A DNA stretch of 64,000 bases from Filobacillus milosensis. GTDB lineage: Bacteria; Bacillota; Bacilli; Bacillales; Alkalibacillaceae. This document shows, in pieces, positions 28,505 through 39,777 of this stretch. A program made the translations under genes and the position numbers. Under the pieces are notes generated by a model. That model did not search any database. It saw only the letters and a program-made list of their open reading frames with translations, and was not told the DNA's origin. The first letter of the stretch is position 1. Each line of letters begins with the position of its first letter. The stretch covers positions 1 through 64,000 of the forward strand of contig NZ_SOPW01000011.1 in NCBI RefSeq assembly GCF_004402015.1. The letters run 5' to 3'.

Positions 28505-29644
28505 ATGAATTTTCAATTAACAGAAGAACAAACGATGTTACGAAAAATGGTGCGTGACTTTGCGGAAAACGAAGTCGCACCGACAGCGGCAGAGCGTGAT
28601 GAAGAAGAGCGTTTTGACCGTGTGATTTTTGACCAAATGGCGGAGTTAGGTCTGACAGGAATTCCTTGGCCTGAAGAGTATGGCGGGATTGGTTCGGACT
28701 TTGTCAGCTACGCGATTGCGGTTGAAGAGTTATCACGCGTATGTGCATCAACTGGTGTAACTTTATCAGCGCACATTTCACTAGCGAGCTGGCCGATTTA
28801 TACTTACGGTAATGAAGATCAAAAGAAAAACTTCTTACAGCGTCTAGCAACTGGTGAAGCGCTTGGTGCTTATGCATTATCAGAGCCTGGCGCAGGAAGT
28901 GACGTAGCTTCGATGCGTACAACTGCGAAGGCAGATGGCGACGATTATATTTTAAATGGAAGCAAAGTATGGATCACAAACGGTGGCGTGGCTGATATAT
29001 ACGTTGTTTTCGCCAAAACGGATCATGATGCGAAACATAAAGGCATCTCAGCATTTATCGTTGAAAAAGGTACGGATGGATTCACATTCGGTAAAAAAGA
29101 GCAGAAGTTGGGAATCCGTTCGTCTCCTACGACAGAGCTAATTTTTGAAAACTGCCGTGTGCCGAAAGAAAACATGCTTGGTGCTGAAGGTGACGGATTC
29201 AAAATCGCGATGACGACACTTGATGGTGGGCGAAACGGTATCGCTGCTCAAGCAGTTGGTATTGCGCAAGGTGCGTTAGATGCGGCAACTGATTATGCGA
29301 AAGAGCGTGAACAGTTCGGTAAGCCGATCGCGAAGAATCAAGGTATTTCATTCAAGTTAGCTGACATGGCGACTCAGGTTGAAGCATCTCGTTTACTGAC
29401 ATACCAAGCAGCTTACAACGAGTCGGAAGGCCTGCCGTATCAAAAGGAATCAGCTATGGCTAAGTTATACGCTGGTGATACAGCGATGAAAGTAACGGTT
29501 GAAGCGGTTCAAGTTTACGGCGGTTACGGCTATACGAAAGACTACCCGGTTGAGCGTTTCATGCGTGATGCTAAAATCACTCAGATTTACGAAGGTACAC
29601 AAGAAATACAGCGCTTAGTCATTGGGCGTATGGTGACGAAATAG
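28505..29644 (+). CDS. acyl-CoA dehydrogenase (second paralogue)
   Basis: A 379-residue FAD-dependent acyl-CoA dehydrogenase, like the preceding gene in length and in motifs ([47 protein letters not shown]). The pair looks like an old tandem duplication. In Bacillus clusters with IcmF, one member is probably specific for isobutyryl- or butyryl-CoA; this is inference. The stop codon is immediately followed by a 21-bp-phased array rather than a terminator. Confidence 0.92.
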   Translation: MNFQLTEEQTMLRKMVRDFAENEVAPTAAERDEEERFDRVIFDQMAELGLTGIPWPEEYGGIGSDFVSYAIAVEELSRVCASTGVTLSAHISLASWPIYTYGNEDQKKNFLQRLATGEALGAYALSEPGAGSDVASMRTTAKADGDDYILNGSKVWITNGGVADIYVVFAKTDHDAKHKGISAFIVEKGTDGFTFGKKEQKLGIRSSPTTELIFENCRVPKENMLGAEGDGFKIAMTTLDGGRNGIAAQAVGIAQGALDAATDYAKEREQFGKPIAKNQGISFKLADMATQVEASRLLTYQAAYNESEGLPYQKESAMAKLYAGDTAMKVTVEAVQVYGGYGYTKDYPVERFMRDAKITQIYEGTQEIQRLVIGRMVTK

Positions 29645-29778
29645 GCAAATAAATTTTTGGAAGAGGCAAATATTTTTTCGAGATAGGCAAATAAATTTTG
29701 AAAAGAAGCAAATAAGTTGGCGAAAAAAGCAAATAAAGCCAGTGAATAAGCAAATAAATTCGGTATAGAGCCCAATAG
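29644..29778. repeat. 21-bp-phased array, GGCAAATAA box, inside an operon
   Basis: The GC of AGGCAAATAA falls at 29645, 29666, 29687, 29708, 29729 and 29750, exactly 21 bp apart, with a decayed seventh unit at 29770. The first unit begins at the last base of the acyl-CoA dehydrogenase stop codon. The array fills the whole gap to the meaB ribosome binding site. No terminator is present. Confidence 0.9.
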
Positions 29779-29803
29779 AACCCACAGAAAGGATGAACTC
29801 GAC

Positions 29804-30748
29804 ATGGATCAACTGGCTGAACGCATTTCTAATCAGGATCAGCGAGCTCTAGCGCGAGCGATAACTCTCATTGAAAATGATCATCTAGAGAAGCTTAGCT
29901 TGATGAGTGAGCTCAACGCGCGTAAAAAACATGCACATTATATCGGAATTACCGGTTCGCCGGGTGCGGGGAAAAGTTCGCTTGTTGACCGTTTGATTAC
30001 ATTGTTGCGTGAAAAAGGCAAGACGGTTGCGGTCATCGCAGTTGATCCGACGAGCCCTTTTAGTGGCGGGGCACTCCTTGGCGACCGCGTTCGGATGCAT
30101 AAGCATTTTACGGATCAGGAAGTTTTTATCCGAAGCATGGCGACGCGTGGCAGTCTCGGCGGTCTAGCGCGTGCGACGAAAGATGCGATTCGTGCGTGTG
30201 ATGCGTATGGTTTTGATTATATTTTGGTTGAGACAGTCGGCGTGGGTCAGTCGGAGCTTGATATTATGAAGGTGGCAGATACGACAGCCGTGATGCTGAC
30301 ACCAAATAGCGGTGATATTTTACAAATATTTAAAGCTGGGATTATGGAGATTGCTGATCTTTTCATTTTAAATAAAGCAGATCTTCCAGGAGTCAAAAAG
30401 CTCAAGAATACGTTAAAAGATCTTATTCACATTGCTGGTCATCGAGGATTTGAGCCATTAATCTTAGAGACGAGTGTGAATGAGAATTTTGGTTTCGATG
30501 AGCTATTTGAATCGTTTCAAAAACACCGTAACTATCTCCTTGAAACTGAAGCAGGTCAATCGAAACGGAACGAGCAGCTGCAATACGAGGTTTATGAGTT
30601 GATTCAAGAGGCTCTTTGGAAAGATGTGCACCAGTTTATCGAAAAAGACCCGGTCAAAAAAGAAGAGCTCAAGCAAGTAGATGATCCTTATCATTTAGCT
30701 GAAAAATGGCTATCGGAATGGTACAAAGTAGGTGGAGCGGATGGTTAA
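29804..30748 (+). CDS. meaB: MeaB-type G-protein chaperone of B12 mutases
   Basis: A 314-residue GTPase of the ArgK/MeaB family that guards cobalamin loading of acyl-CoA mutases. The P-loop is GSPGAGKSSLVD (residues about 49-60), followed by [20 protein letters not shown], the switch ETVGVGQSE and the base-recognition NKAD. The C-terminus is the MeaB dimerisation arm. Its likely client would be a mutase encoded elsewhere, since the neighbouring IcmF already contains its own G domain. It overlaps the TetR gene by eight bases. Confidence 0.9.
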   Translation: MDQLAERISNQDQRALARAITLIENDHLEKLSLMSELNARKKHAHYIGITGSPGAGKSSLVDRLITLLREKGKTVAVIAVDPTSPFSGGALLGDRVRMHKHFTDQEVFIRSMATRGSLGGLARATKDAIRACDAYGFDYILVETVGVGQSELDIMKVADTTAVMLTPNSGDILQIFKAGIMEIADLFILNKADLPGVKKLKNTLKDLIHIAGHRGFEPLILETSVNENFGFDELFESFQKHRNYLLETEAGQSKRNEQLQYEVYELIQEALWKDVHQFIEKDPVKKEELKQVDDPYHLAEKWLSEWYKVGGADG

Positions 30749-31358
30749 ACCCATTGACTCATCAATTAAAGATGAAAATTTGATTAAACAACGTCGTGAA
30801 GAACTGCAAAAAGGTGCGGTCTCGCTTTTTAAACAAAAAGGGTTTCACCGTGCGACAACTAGAGAAATCGCTAAAGCGGCTGGTTTTTCGATTGGGACGT
30901 TGTATGAATATATTCGAAAAAAAGAAGACGTCCTATTTTTAGTATGCGATGCGATTTATGATGAAGTAAAAGCACGTATGGAGTCTGTAATTAACATTCA
31001 GGAGTCCACGCGTGAAGCTCTCCATGAAGCGGTGAAATCTTATTTTCAATTGATGGATGATATGCAGGATGAAGTGCTCGTGCTTTATCAGGAGCTTAAA
31101 GCGTTACCGAAAGATGCGCAGGAGTATGTTTTAGGTAAGGAAAAAGAGATGCTCCAGCTCTTAGAGCGAGTGATTCAAGATAGCTATCCATCTTTGACTG
31201 AAAAAGAACTCAGCCTGATCTCGAATAATATTTTTATTCAGGGCCAGATGTGGGGCTTCAGACGTTGGATTTTACAAAAAGAATTTACATTAGAAGAATA
31301 TACAGATTTACAATTTGAGTTATTACAAACACAGCTCGGCAAACGAGCCATTCAGTAG
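30741..31358 (+). CDS. TetR family transcriptional regulator
   Basis: A 205-residue repressor-like protein. The N-terminal helix-turn-helix is [24 protein letters not shown] and the rest is an all-helical ligand domain. ATG at 30741 follows GGTGGAG; a start at 30732 is less well placed. Embedded in the acyl-CoA cluster, it probably senses an acyl-CoA and controls this operon through the palindrome at 24797, by analogy with FadR of B. subtilis. It might also act on the similar site before fadF. Both targets are inferred. Confidence 0.85.
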   Translation: MVKPIDSSIKDENLIKQRREELQKGAVSLFKQKGFHRATTREIAKAAGFSIGTLYEYIRKKEDVLFLVCDAIYDEVKARMESVINIQESTREALHEAVKSYFQLMDDMQDEVLVLYQELKALPKDAQEYVLGKEKEMLQLLERVIQDSYPSLTEKELSLISNNIFIQGQMWGFRRWILQKEFTLEEYTDLQFELLQTQLGKRAIQ

Positions 31359-31372
31359 AGGAGGTTAAACTT

Positions 31373-34300
31373 ATGCAACAACAGGAAACATACAAAGTCA
31401 AACACCCTGTTCGCTTTGTGACGGCGTCAAGTTTGTTTGATGGTCATGATGCATCCATTAATATCATGCGTCGAATTTTACAAGCAAGCGGTGCGGAAGT
31501 GATTCACCTTGGGCATAACCGTTCAGTAGAAGAAGTCGTGAGTGCTGCGATTCAAGAGGATGTGCAGGGGATTGCGATTTCGTCATATCAAGGCGGACAC
31601 GTGGAATATTTTAAATACATGGTTGATTTATTAAATGAAAAAGGTGCCGGTCACATTCGCGTTTATGGTGGCGGTGGCGGGGTTATTTTACCTCGTGAGA
31701 TTAAAGAGCTCCATGACCATGGTGTGGCGCGTATTTTCTCACCAGATGATGGTCGTGAAATCGGTCTACAAGGGATGATCAACAACATGTTAGAAGAATG
31801 TGATCACCCGACACCACTTGAATTAGAAACGGATGCGAAAAAAGCTAAAGATGGCGACTATCAAGCGATTGCGCGTCTGATTTCGCATGTGGAAAACGAA
31901 GATGTTTCAAGTGAAAAACTACAAGATCTACTAAAAATCACGCGTGAAGACGTACCTGTTTTAGGGATTACAGGAACAGGTGGTGCAGGTAAAAGTTCAT
32001 TAACTGATGAGCTCGTGCGCCGTTTTGTAAACGAAGTGCCTGATAAGAAGATTGCGATTTTATCAGTTGACCCGACGAAGAAGAAAACAGGCGGGGCGCT
32101 ACTTGGTGACCGTATTCGTATGAATGCGATTTTTAATGAACGAGTGTATATGCGTTCACTTGCAACTCGTCAGTCAAAAAGTGAGTTGTCACAGGCGATT
32201 CTAGATGCGATTCGCGTAGTGAAAGCGGCTGACTTTGACTTTATCGTGGTTGAAACGAGCGGGATCGGTCAAGGTGATGCTGAAATTACAGAAATCACAG
32301 ATCTATCGATGTACGTGATGACAGCTGAATTCGGTGCACCGACACAGCTTGAGAAAATCGACATGATTGATTTTGCGGACTTTATCGTTATTAACAAGTT
32401 CGAACAAAAGGGTTCTGAAGATGCATTTCAACAAGTGCGCAAACAGTACAGCCGCAGTCGTATGCTGTTCCACGATGATCCGGAGACATTCCCAGTGTTC
32501 GGAACGATTGCATCTCAGTTCAATGACCCAGGAACGAACACATTATTTGCGTCGATCATTGAAACGGTAAATGACCGTTATGGTTGGAATGCTTCAGTAC
32601 CGTTTGATACGAAAATTAAGATTGTTGAAAAGCAGAACTTAATTATCCCTCCTGAACGACGCCAATATTTACGCGATATTGTACAGACGGTTGAAGGGTA
32701 TAAAGAAGATGCGAAGAAACAAAGTGACATTGCGCGTAAGCTTTATCAGCTAAAAGGAACTGAGGAAGAGCTTGGTGAAGTTGAAGAACTGAAGCAGCTC
32801 ATCGAAAAGTACGAAAAAGAGCTTGAGCCAGACAACAAAGAAAAGCTTGAAAAATTTGATGAACTAAAAGAAACGTATACAAAGGATCAATTATCATACA
32901 AGGTTCGTGATAAAGAATTCACAGTGGACCTTAACACTGAAAGTTTATCAGGACTTAAAATTCCAAAAGTCGCGTTACCTAAATACCGCGACTGGGGCGA
33001 TCGATTACACTGGATGCTCATGGAAAACGTGCCAGGTGCATTCCCATTCACTGCAGGGGTCTTCCCGTTCAAGCGTAAAGGTGAAGACCCAACACGCCAG
33101 TTTGCCGGTGAAGGAACGCCTGAGCGTACAAATCGCCGTTTCCATTATTTATCGAAAAATGAAGCGGCTAAGCGCTTAAGTACAGCGTTTGATTCAGTAA
33201 CATTATATGGGGAAGACCCGGATGAACGTCCTGACATTTACGGAAAAGTTGGGGAGTCTGGTGTAAGTATTTGTACACTGGATGATATGAAAAAACTTTA
33301 CGATGGTTTCGATTTAGTTGACCCGATGACATCCGTTTCGATGACGATTAACGGCCCAGCACCGATCATATTAGCGATGTACTTTAACACAGCAATTGAT
33401 CAGCAGGTGGCGAAGTTTAAAGACGAAAATGGCCGCGAGCCAAACCGTGATGAATACGAACAAATCAAAACAGAAACGATTTCGGTTGTTCGTGGTACGG
33501 TTCAAGCAGATATCTTAAAAGAAGACCAAGGTCAGAATACGTGTATCTTCTCAACAGAATTTGCTTTACGTATGATGGGTGATATTCAAGAGTACTTCAT
33601 CAATCAAGAAGTGCGTAATTATTACTCAGTTTCAATCTCTGGTTATCACATTGCTGAAGCAGGTGCGAACCCAATCAGTCAGTTGGCATTTACACTGGCA
33701 AACGGCTTTACGTATGTTGAATACTACTTAAGCCGTGGCATGGATATTAATAAGTTCGCACCAAACTTATCGTTCTTTTTCTCGAACGGACTAGATCCTG
33801 AGTATACGGTGATTGGCCGTGTCGCTCGCCGAATATGGTCAGTTGCAATGCGTGATAAGTATGGTGCAAACGAACGCAGTCAAAAGCTGAAATATCACAT
33901 TCAAACTTCTGGCCGTTCCCTGCACGCACAAGAAGTGGACTTTAATGATATCCGTACGACGCTTCAAGCGTTAATTGCGATTCAGGACAACACGAACTCG
34001 CTTCATACGAATGCTTATGACGAAGCGATTACGACACCAACTGAAGAATCCGTTCGTCGTGCGATGGCGATTCAAATGATCATTAACAAAGAATTCGGCT
34101 TAACGAAGAACGAAAACTCACTACAAGGTTCATTCATTTTAGAAGAATTAACAGACCTTGTAGAAGAAGCCGTTCTTCAGGAGTTCGAACGCATCAATGA
34201 TCGTGGTGGTGTATTAGGTGCAATGGAACGTCAATATCAGCGCGGTAAAATCCAGGAGGAATCACTTTACTATGAAGGTAAGAAACACTCTGGAGACTTA

Positions 34301-34597
34301 CCAATCGTTGGGGTAAACACATACGTGAACCCTAACCCGCCATCAGAAGATGAGATCAACTCAATGGAAATTGCGCGTGCCTCTCAAGAGGAAAAACAAC
34401 AACAGATTAAGAACCTGCGTGACTTCCAAGGTCGTAATAGTGACGAAACAGAAGCGGCACTTAAACGACTAAAAGAAGTTGCAGCTTCAAACGGTAATAT
34501 TTTTGCTGAATTAATGGAGACTGTTAAAGTAGCAAGTCTTGGTCAAATCACAAACGCACTTTACGAAGTTGGCGGACAATACCGCAGAAATATGTAA
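31373..34597 (+). CDS. icmF: fused isobutyryl-CoA mutase IcmF
   Basis: A 1074-residue adenosylcobalamin enzyme that interconverts isobutyryl-CoA and n-butyryl-CoA. It fuses three parts: the N-terminal B12 domain (about residues 10-150, with the cobalt-ligand His in SLFDGHDAS and a GGGGG loop), a MeaB-like GTPase ([13 protein letters not shown] from about residue 200, [26 protein letters not shown]), and the C-terminal substrate barrel (from about residue 530, including [20 protein letters not shown]). It links valine-type branched acyl-CoA to straight-chain beta-oxidation by the upstream genes. Start ATG with GAGGAGG; terminator follows. Confidence 0.95.
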   Translation: MQQQETYKVKHPVRFVTASSLFDGHDASINIMRRILQASGAEVIHLGHNRSVEEVVSAAIQEDVQGIAISSYQGGHVEYFKYMVDLLNEKGAGHIRVYGGGGGVILPREIKELHDHGVARIFSPDDGREIGLQGMINNMLEECDHPTPLELETDAKKAKDGDYQAIARLISHVENEDVSSEKLQDLLKITREDVPVLGITGTGGAGKSSLTDELVRRFVNEVPDKKIAILSVDPTKKKTGGALLGDRIRMNAIFNERVYMRSLATRQSKSELSQAILDAIRVVKAADFDFIVVETSGIGQGDAEITEITDLSMYVMTAEFGAPTQLEKIDMIDFADFIVINKFEQKGSEDAFQQVRKQYSRSRMLFHDDPETFPVFGTIASQFNDPGTNTLFASIIETVNDRYGWNASVPFDTKIKIVEKQNLIIPPERRQYLRDIVQTVEGYKEDAKKQSDIARKLYQLKGTEEELGEVEELKQLIEKYEKELEPDNKEKLEKFDELKETYTKDQLSYKVRDKEFTVDLNTESLSGLKIPKVALPKYRDWGDRLHWMLMENVPGAFPFTAGVFPFKRKGEDPTRQFAGEGTPERTNRRFHYLSKNEAAKRLSTAFDSVTLYGEDPDERPDIYGKVGESGVSICTLDDMKKLYDGFDLVDPMTSVSMTINGPAPIILAMYFNTAIDQQVAKFKDENGREPNRDEYEQIKTETISVVRGTVQADILKEDQGQNTCIFSTEFALRMMGDIQEYFINQEVRNYYSVSISGYHIAEAGANPISQLAFTLANGFTYVEYYLSRGMDINKFAPNLSFFFSNGLDPEYTVIGRVARRIWSVAMRDKYGANERSQKLKYHIQTSGRSLHAQEVDFNDIRTTLQALIAIQDNTNSLHTNAYDEAITTPTEESVRRAMAIQMIINKEFGLTKNENSLQGSFILEELTDLVEEAVLQEFERINDRGGVLGAMERQYQRGKIQEESLYYEGKKHSGDLPIVGVNTYVNPNPPSEDEINSMEIARASQEEKQQQIKNLRDFQGRNSDETEAALKRLKEVAASNGNIFAELMETVKVASLGQITNALYEVGGQYRRNM

Positions 34598-34603
34598 GAA
34601 AGG

Positions 34604-34639
34604 AAGTCTTCGCGTTTTTTGCGCGAAGACTTTTTTCTT
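34604..34639 (+). terminator. terminator of the acyl-CoA cluster
   Basis: AAGTCTTCGCG pairs with CGCGAAGACTT across a T-rich loop, followed by TTTTTT. Confidence 0.88.
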
Positions 34640-34649
34640 TGGTTATCAC

Positions 34650-34786
34650 AACCGGACACAAATGTGTGTTTTCCGGAGTTATTTTTCTAGTTTCCGGACC
34701 CTGTTCACACATATCGAGGGTCGAAACTTGTCGAAACAACTTAATAAAAGCATTTTTCCGGACCTTTGTTGACGATATCCGGACTT
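34650..34786. repeat. TCCGGAAA element, reverse orientation (copy 3)
   Basis: CCGG boxes start at 34652, 34673, 34694, 34758 and 34779: spacings 21, 21, 64, 21. The core has GGTCGAA at 34719 and TGTCGAA at 34729. The element lies between the icmF terminator and the rpoE promoter. Confidence 0.88.
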
Positions 34787-34850
34787 TTAGAATAAAAATC
34801 AACAATTTTGTCTAGAATGAAACACGTCTATAAAAAAATAAAAAAATACT

Positions 34851-34878
34851 TGAATTGACTAACCATTGTGGTATTCTG
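34851..34878 (+). promoter_or_regulatory. probable rpoE promoter
   Basis: TTGAAT at 34851 and TATTCT at 34873 lie 16 bases apart; an overlapping TTGACT at 34856 could serve instead. This is about 95 bases before the rpoE start. Confidence 0.5.
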
Positions 34879-34973
34879 TAAACTAGAAAAATAGCAATTA
34901 TTTTGGTTTTAGAATCTAAGGCTTTCGCCAGTCAAAAATGGCGACACCTTTATTGGGTAAAGGAGTGCTGGAA

Positions 34974-35447
34974 GTGACGTTGGAAAATTATACGAAAGAT
35001 CAGCTAAAAGAAGTTTCAATGGTTGAGATTGCCTATGACATTTTAGCCGAAGAAAAGAAAGCGATGAACTTCAATGAAGTATTCGACTTAATCGCAGAAG
35101 CGAAAGAATATACACAAGCACAAAAAGAAGAATTTATCGTGCAATTCTATACTGACTTAAACATCGATGGGCGTTTCATGTCTGTTGGTTCAAACATGTG
35201 GGGACTAAAAAAATGGTATCCATTTGACCAGCAAGAAGATGATACGATTTCATTTACAGAAGAAAAGCCTAAGAAGAAAAAGAAGAAGAAAAAGAAAAAA
35301 GAAGAGTTGGTTGAAGAAGAAGTTGAACCGGAATTAGTAGAAGATGATTTCGACAATGATATCGAAGAAGATGACGATGAAATATTCGATGATGACGTTG
35401 AAGACGATGATGATCTAGCTGAAGATGACGATGAGGAAGATTTATAA
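34974..35447 (+). CDS. rpoE: RNA polymerase delta subunit
   Basis: Delta factor (157 residues) speeds RNA polymerase recycling and promoter selectivity in Gram-positives. The N-terminal winged-helix domain (residues 1-80) ends near FYTDLNIDGRFMSVGSNMWGLKKWYP. It is followed by a Lys tract of ten residues and then an almost wholly Asp/Glu tail, as expected. A GTG start at 34974 is chosen because it follows AAAGGAG and aligns with B. subtilis RpoE; the longer frame from 34938 would add an unrelated leader. Confidence 0.92.
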   Translation: MTLENYTKDQLKEVSMVEIAYDILAEEKKAMNFNEVFDLIAEAKEYTQAQKEEFIVQFYTDLNIDGRFMSVGSNMWGLKKWYPFDQQEDDTISFTEEKPKKKKKKKKKKEELVEEEVEPELVEDDFDNDIEEDDDEIFDDDVEDDDDLAEDDDEEDL

Positions 35448-35455
35448 AGTTTCGC

Positions 35456-35541
35456 TTGACTTCCTTATGTTAAAACCTTAAGATTTTATGTGGGCTCTCA
35501 AAAAATCCAAAGCTCCCGACTTGGTTCGGGAGCTTTTTTTG
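35456..35541 (+). promoter_or_regulatory. pyrG promoter and CTP-sensing attenuator leader
   Basis: TTGACT (35456) and TAAGAT (35479), 17 bases apart, direct initiation at GGGCTCTC (35492). The transcript then meets a strong terminator: AAAGCTCCCGA (35509-35519) pairs with TCGGGAGCTTT (35526-35536) plus T residues. This is the B. subtilis pyrG arrangement, where low CTP causes extra G residues to be added at the GGGC start, and the poly-G pairs with the CUCCC arm to prevent termination. The stem also serves to end rpoE transcription. Confidence 0.8.
35509..35541 (+). terminator. rpoE terminator / pyrG attenuator
   Basis: An 11-bp perfect stem with loop CTTGGT and a run of seven T residues. 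Confidence 0.9.
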
Positions 35542-35624
35542 TTTTTATAGCTCTGTATTAAATTGTGATATGTAAGAATGACTCTATAAGTTGAAAACTT
35601 TTTGTATCTTAAAATAGCACATTG

Positions 35625-35740
35625 ATTGAGCGAAAGGCGGCGACTCCTGGTCGACTAACTACGGCCACGTCCTGTGGCCAACGTCGACACTTGAGCGTCC
35701 AGGTCTTCTATAGCGTCCGCCTGTAGCCGCAATTAATTAC
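35625..35740. repeat. hairpin module and flanking repeat (copy 3) in the pyrG leader
   Basis: GACTCCTG is followed by stems GTCGAC (35650) with GTCGAC (35683), and GGCCAC (35663) with GTGGCC (35674), loop GTCCT. It separates the pyrG attenuator from the coding region by about 300 bases. Nothing else is seen in the rest of this 397-bp gap. Confidence 0.75.
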
Positions 35741-35787
35741 ACTCAACTTTAACAGCGTCAAAAATAAAAATATTAATGCACTTATAA

Positions 35788-37437
<1,650 letters not shown>

Positions 37438-37496
37438 AAATATTAAGTGATCGAGACTTCCCATTTTCATCAACAACTTACATGAATGGACACAAA

Positions 37497-37526
37497 AGAG
37501 GAAAATTTTTCACATTCGACAAAATA
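37497..37526 (+). promoter_or_regulatory. spo0F sigma-H-like promoter with a perfect 0A box
   Basis: AGAGGAAAA (37497-37505) fits the sigma-H -35 motif RnAGGAWWW fully. Twelve bases later GACAAAATA is a weaker -10. TTCGACAAA at 37515-37523 is the reverse complement of the Spo0A box TTTGTCGAA with no mismatch and overlaps the -10. In B. subtilis spo0F is controlled by both sigma-H and phosphorylated Spo0A. Confidence 0.7.
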
Positions 37527-37611
37527 TCCGATTGATTAACTCCCTTAATTTGTTAGAGTTAGAGTAGACGACTTATAAAGAACAAGTCAGACAGGAGAGG
37601 GGGGGAAGGAT

Positions 37612-37974
37612 ATGGGTGAGGTGTTTGTTGTAGATGATGAGGTGGGGATCCGGTTGTTACTTTCCGAAATTATTGGACAGGAAGATTTTAAAGTCACAAT
37701 GTTTGATAACTCGGAAAATGCTTTAAAGCGAGCAATTAATGAACCGCCACAATTAATTTTTCTAGATTATTTAATTCAACCGATTCGTGGTGATCATGTA
37801 GTTGAAAAGTTGAAAGAAGCTTCACTTGATATTCCTGTTGTGCTCATCAGCGGTATGGCTAAGGAAGAAATTGAGTCAAACTTAGGGGAGAATATGGTTT
37901 ATCAAGTTCTAGAAAAACCATTTACGGTGGATCAAGTTAAAGACATTTTAAATGACGTTAAAGTACAACAATAG
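37612..37974 (+). CDS. spo0F: sporulation phosphorelay protein Spo0F
   Basis: A 120-residue single-domain response regulator relaying phosphate from sensor kinases to Spo0B and on to Spo0A. The acid pair is Asp8-Asp9 in VFVVDDE, the phosphorylated Asp is residue 52 in LIFLDYL, and the switch Ser and Lys lie in VVLISGM and LEKPF. The loop after Asp52 reads DYLIQPIRG, unlike the DMKIPGMDG of B. subtilis, so identification leans on position between pyrG and fbaA and on the promoter. Confidence 0.83.
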   Translation: MGEVFVVDDEVGIRLLLSEIIGQEDFKVTMFDNSENALKRAINEPPQLIFLDYLIQPIRGDHVVEKLKEASLDIPVVLISGMAKEEIESNLGENMVYQVLEKPFTVDQVKDILNDVKVQQ

Positions 37975-37980
37975 ATTTTA

Positions 37981-38014
37981 AAAATCACTGTTCATCATGA
38001 GCAGTGATTTTTTA
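37981..38014 (+). terminator. terminator of spo0F
   Basis: AAAATCACTG and CAGTGATTTT pair around TTCATCATGAG, followed by T residues. Confidence 0.88.
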
Positions 38015-38100
38015 CTTTTAATGACAGAGACAGTTGCGAATTCTAATGCCACTTGGTATCCTTATAATAGGTGTGAATTCGACTAAAGGAGGAACCATTA

Positions 38101-38964
38101 GTGCCATTAGTATCAATGACAGAAATGCTCAACAAAGGTAAAGATGAAGGCTATGCTGTTGGGCAATTTAATTTAAACAACTTAGAATATGTACAAGCCA
38201 TTTTACAAGCGGCTGAAGAAGAGCAATCTCCAGTAATAATCGGTGTTTCTGAAGGAGCAGCGAAATATTGTGGAGGTTTTAAGGTAACAGTAGCGATCGT
38301 TAAGTCGTTAATGGAAGCATATAACACAACAGTACCAGTGGCTATTCATTTAGATCATGGTTCTAGTTTTGAAAAGTGTGCAGAAGCGATTCATGCTGGA
38401 TTCACATCAGTTATGATTGACGGTTCTCATTTTCCATTAGAAGAGAATATCGCATTAACTAAAAAAGTTGTAGAACTTGCTCATATTCACGGAGTTTCTG
38501 TAGAAGCAGAATTAGGCCGAATTGGTGGGCAGGAAGATGATATCATTGTTGATGATGCAGAAGCAGCGTATGCGATTCCATCTGAATGTGATCAGTTAGT
38601 TCGTGAAACAGGTGTTGATTGCTTTGCGCCGGCACTAGGTTCTGTTCATGGTCCTTATAAAGGGGAACCCAACTTAGGTTTTGATCGCATGGAAGAAGTT
38701 CAACAACTAACCGGTTTGCCATTAGTACTTCATGGTGGAACAGGTATCCCAACAAAAGATATTCAACGTGCCATTTCTTTAGGTACGGCAAAAATTAATG
38801 TTAATACTGAAAGCCAAATCGCACAAGCGAAAGTCGTGCGTGAAGTTTTAAATGAAAAGCCGGACTTATATGATCCGCGTAAGTATTTAGGACCAGGTCG
38901 CGATAAAATTAAGGAAACAGTCATGGGTAAAATGCGCGAATTTGGTTCTTCGCAAAAAGCATAA
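38101..38964 (+). CDS. fbaA: class II fructose-bisphosphate aldolase
   Basis: Zinc-dependent aldolase (287 residues) splitting fructose 1,6-bisphosphate in glycolysis and joining trioses in gluconeogenesis. Metal-ligand histidines are in [11 protein letters not shown] and VLHGGTGIP, and the GSVHGPYKG loop supplies another His. The start is GTG after AAAGGAGG. Its neighbours tal and glpX are also sugar-phosphate enzymes. Confidence 0.96.
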   Translation: MPLVSMTEMLNKGKDEGYAVGQFNLNNLEYVQAILQAAEEEQSPVIIGVSEGAAKYCGGFKVTVAIVKSLMEAYNTTVPVAIHLDHGSSFEKCAEAIHAGFTSVMIDGSHFPLEENIALTKKVVELAHIHGVSVEAELGRIGGQEDDIIVDDAEAAYAIPSECDQLVRETGVDCFAPALGSVHGPYKGEPNLGFDRMEEVQQLTGLPLVLHGGTGIPTKDIQRAISLGTAKINVNTESQIAQAKVVREVLNEKPDLYDPRKYLGPGRDKIKETVMGKMREFGSSQKA

Positions 38965-38978
38965 TTAAAGATAGAAGT

Positions 38979-39011
38979 GGCTAATCCATTGCTAGTTGGG
39001 TTGGCCTTTTC
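38979..39011 (+). terminator. weak terminator between fbaA and tal
   Basis: GGCTAATCCA pairs with TGGGTTGGCC (three G-U pairs), then TTTT. It would allow partial read-through. Confidence 0.55.
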
Positions 39012-39054
39012 GTGTATATTGTAGCCAGAATTATACAATTAGGAGGAAAAATTT

Positions 39055-39702
39055 ATGAATTTTTTTATTGATACGGCGAATATTGATGAGATTAAAGAGG
39101 CTCATAGCCTTGGAATTTTAGCTGGGGTTACAACAAACCCTTCATTAGTGGCGAAAGAAAACGTATCATTCCATGATCGTTTGAAAGAAATTACATCAGT
39201 GGTAAAAGAAGGTTCAGTAAGTGCTGAAGTTATTTCTGAAGACGCTGAAGGGATGTTAAAAGAAGCTGCACAATTAGTGGAGATTGCACCTAATATTACA
39301 ATTAAGCTTCCAATGACTCTAGAAGGGCTTAAAGCTTGTAAGCAACTAACTGATCAAGGTGTTAAAACAAATGTAACGCTTATCTTCTCAGCAAACCAAG
39401 CATTATTAGCGGCGCGTGCTGGAGCAACTTATGTATCACCATTCTTAGGCCGTCTAGATGATATTGGTCAAAATGGCATGAATTTAATTGCTGAGATCGC
39501 TGAAATTTTCGACCGTCATGGTATTGAATCACAAATTATTGCAGCAAGTGTACGTCACCCGATGCACGTTCATGAAGCGGCATTACACGGTGCACACATT
39601 GCAACGATTCCGATGAAAGTCATCAAACAGTTAGTGCGACACCCTTTAACAGATAAAGGTATCGAGAAGTTCCTAGCTGATTGGGAAGAAGCGAACAAGT
39701 AA
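39055..39702 (+). CDS. tal: transaldolase (short, fructose-6-phosphate aldolase type)
   Basis: A 215-residue transaldolase of the small subfamily, acting in the pentose phosphate pathway. The Schiff-base Lys is in NITIKLPMT (about residue 85). [14 protein letters not shown] and GVTTNPSL are the N-terminal signatures. RBS AGGAGG. Position and size match B. subtilis YwjH. Confidence 0.94.
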   Translation: MNFFIDTANIDEIKEAHSLGILAGVTTNPSLVAKENVSFHDRLKEITSVVKEGSVSAEVISEDAEGMLKEAAQLVEIAPNITIKLPMTLEGLKACKQLTDQGVKTNVTLIFSANQALLAARAGATYVSPFLGRLDDIGQNGMNLIAEIAEIFDRHGIESQIIAASVRHPMHVHEAALHGAHIATIPMKVIKQLVRHPLTDKGIEKFLADWEEANK

Positions 39703-39777
39703 GATTGGATTTTAAAGCATGATTTCAGACGTTTTTCACATAATAAAGATAGACTAATTTAAGAGGAGTATTACTAA

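Noticed and set aside
29642-29804. Programmed read-through from acyl-CoA dehydrogenase into meaB
   Set aside because: The frame does continue to the meaB ATG but contains several in-frame stops; the shared frame follows from the 21-bp pitch.
35147-35356. Serine and phenylalanine-rich minus-strand ORF opposite rpoE
   Set aside because: Antisense of the Lys and Asp/Glu tracts of the delta subunit; no independent support.
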